Positions 62,651 to 64,000 of a DNA stretch of 64,000 nucleotides are shown piece after piece. Made by a program: the position numbers and the translations under genes. Location of the stretch: contig OX637802.1 of NCBI GenBank assembly GCA_951802425.1, positions 3,286,001 through 3,350,000 on the forward strand. The letters are read 5' to 3'. The stretch comes from Clavaria fumosa (taxonomy: Eukaryota; Basidiomycota; Agaricomycetes; Agaricales; Clavariaceae). Numbering within the stretch: position 1 is the stretch's first letter; each line of letters opens with the position of its first letter. The notes below the pieces were generated by a model. That model saw only the letters and a program-made list of their open reading frames with translations. It was not told the origin of the DNA and did not search any database.

Positions 62651-63065
62651 CATACGATATGCGTACATTCTGGGTGAGTGGGCATGCATATATGATATAC
62701 AAATGATGTATATGCATGCCCACTCACCAGGAATGCACGCATATCGTATGCGAACGATATGCGGACATTCTGGATGAGTGGGCATGCATATATGATATAC
62801 AAATGATATATATGCATCCCCACTCACCAGGAATGCACGCATATCGTATGCGTATGATATGCGTACATTCTGGGTGAGTGTGCATGCATATATCATATAC
62901 AAATGATGTATATGCATGCCCACTCACCAGGAATGCACGCATATCGTATGCGAACGATATGCGGACATTCTGGGTGAGTGGGCATGTGTACATCATATAC
63001 AAATGATATATATGCATGCCCACTTGCCAGGAATGTACGCATATCGTATGCGTACGATATGTTAG
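62651..63065. repeat. Palindromic satellite, 100-bp period (family 2, 4 units)
   Basis: The CCAG landmarks lie 100 bp apart at about 62728, 62828, 62928 and 63028. The unit is the same as at 59565-60290, with well preserved CGs. Confidence 0.92.
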
Positions 63066-64000
63066 TAACTACAAAAATAGTCTCAGAGATATTACTGTCA
63101 TGACCCTCTCATTTTTCCCAAACCTACCATGTCTAGCACCATCCATGAGCCTTCTGACATCCTCCCATGACCCTACGCATCCACCCTCAAACCTTCTAAA
63201 CCTTCCCAAGCTGTCTACAAACCCTCATGACCTTCTGTCACCATTTATACATTATCAGACCCTATCATGCCTCACACATCCCCTCACTACATGCCCTACC
63301 AATGCACCAGACCTCCACACTCCTCTAGTTACACTTGGCACACTCATACTTCTGATGCATGTGACTTGCCAACTAGCACCACCTGCATCACCAGCATCAC
63401 CAGCATCATGTGTGTGCACTACTAAGGTTGTGAGGGGTTAGGGAAGCATAGGTAAGGTTGCAAGCATGACTGGTCATGGGTCACAACCCAGTTAAATAAT
63501 CATATATGTAACCATAACTATGGGGGGATCCTCAGATCATAGATATTGTAGTTATAGACTACTGTAGGCAAAGAGGGGAACATATTTGAAGTATGTATGC
63601 AGCTGACCATTGGTGGCACATTTGGGTGTTAAGGTAATGGCATCATGGGGTTGGTCATGTGGGTGATGCTAGTGATGCAGGTGACCTTGGGTGGGAGGTC
63701 ACATGAGTAATGCTGGTAACATGGGTAATGCTGGTAGCACTGGTGGTAGCAGTAGTGCTGGTGGTGCCACACAGCAAGTCACATGCCAGATGAAGAGATT
63801 GTGCAACTGCATGTTGTGTGTTGATATGGGGTTCAGGTGGTGGATCTGTGTAGGGTGAGATGGAGGGAGGCTGCACAAGCATGGTGTTGTGGTTGTGAGT
63901 ATTGTGGGATGACATGGGCAGTCAGGGAAGATTCTGGGAGGTGACAGCAAGTGTCAGAGGCATGTGGGATGGTCCACAAGGTTATGGAAGGGTGTTGGGA
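63066..64000. other. Low-complexity sequence, nothing recognised
   Basis: Imprecise ACCAGCATCACCAGCATCA and GGTAATGCTGGTAACATGG repeats near 63380 and 63700. Open frames are T/S/P/H-rich and look compositional. Confidence 0.5.

Noticed and set aside
57120..63065. Many open frames of 70-170 codons rich in Y, H, M, I and C on both strands
   Set aside because: They follow the 100-bp and related palindromic repeats, shift frame with each unit, and exist on both strands, so they are repeat artefacts.

Overview
The window looks like repeat-rich nuclear DNA from a filamentous basidiomycete, most likely an agaricomycete. The evidence is short GT-AG introns of about 50-85 nt, Tnp2/Plavaka- and KDZ-type transposase remnants, Ty3 chromoviruses with C-terminal chromodomains, Ty1/copia elements, and secreted two-domain cell-surface proteins of the kind common in mushrooms. 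No species can be named. Most of the sequence is transposable elements (TEs) and tandem or palindromic repeats. The host-type genes that can be supported are a 7-exon VWA-RBR ubiquitin ligase gene at 51465-54761 and pieces of two or three cell-surface genes, plus a few unrecognised spliced genes.

Layout: 1-2.2 kb holds a broken Tnp2 transposase. 2.2-4.2 kb holds a convergent multi-exon hypothetical gene. 4.2-5.8 kb is probably an old LTR carrying a zinc-knuckle gene. 5.9-6.6 kb is GGTGA/TCACC repeats and a 47-bp minisatellite. 6.8-7.9 kb is a broken secreted-protein gene. 8446-16263 is Ty3 element C (TSD GATAC), which carries an antisense zinc/coiled-coil gene. 16.6-17.1 kb is a small spliced gene. 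17478-20362 is a long-TIR, Pack-MULE-like unit with a captured Prp19 WD40 fragment. 20.5-21.2 kb is a partial spliced gene. 22.5-23.7 kb holds an LTR-like relic and a KDZ transposase tail. A 44-bp minisatellite (23.8-24.1 and 39.2-39.5 kb) is split by Ty3 element A (24119-39200, TSD TAATA). A is itself split in gag by Ty3 element B (25191-34386, TSD GCCTC). 40097-50390 is Ty1/copia element D (TSD CAAGT), with a 128-bp hairpin insert in its reverse transcriptase and copia element E (44714-49732, TSD TTGAC) in its RNase H. 51.5-56.5 kb is the host-gene island. 57-63.1 kb is a field of palindromic satellites with copies of a repeat containing telomere-like TTAGGG.

The retroelements are nearly intact and recent, apart from C, which has lost part of RT/RNase H. 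LTR pairs differ almost only by transitions at CpG sites, and several premature stops fit CGA to TGA, which points to cytosine-methylation decay. All three Ty3 elements place a plausible -1 slippery heptamer in the gag/pol overlap. A and B carry primer sites complementary to the predicted 5' end of their own transcript (self-priming). Both copia elements have a primer site matching the anticodon arm of initiator tRNA-Met.

The most notable signals are accessory genes in antisense to Ty3 gag-pol: a spliced zinc-knuckle gene inside each 1793-bp LTR of B, with an intron conserved in the relic at 4.6-5.1 kb, and a different cysteine-rich coiled-coil gene upstream of the 3' LTR of C.
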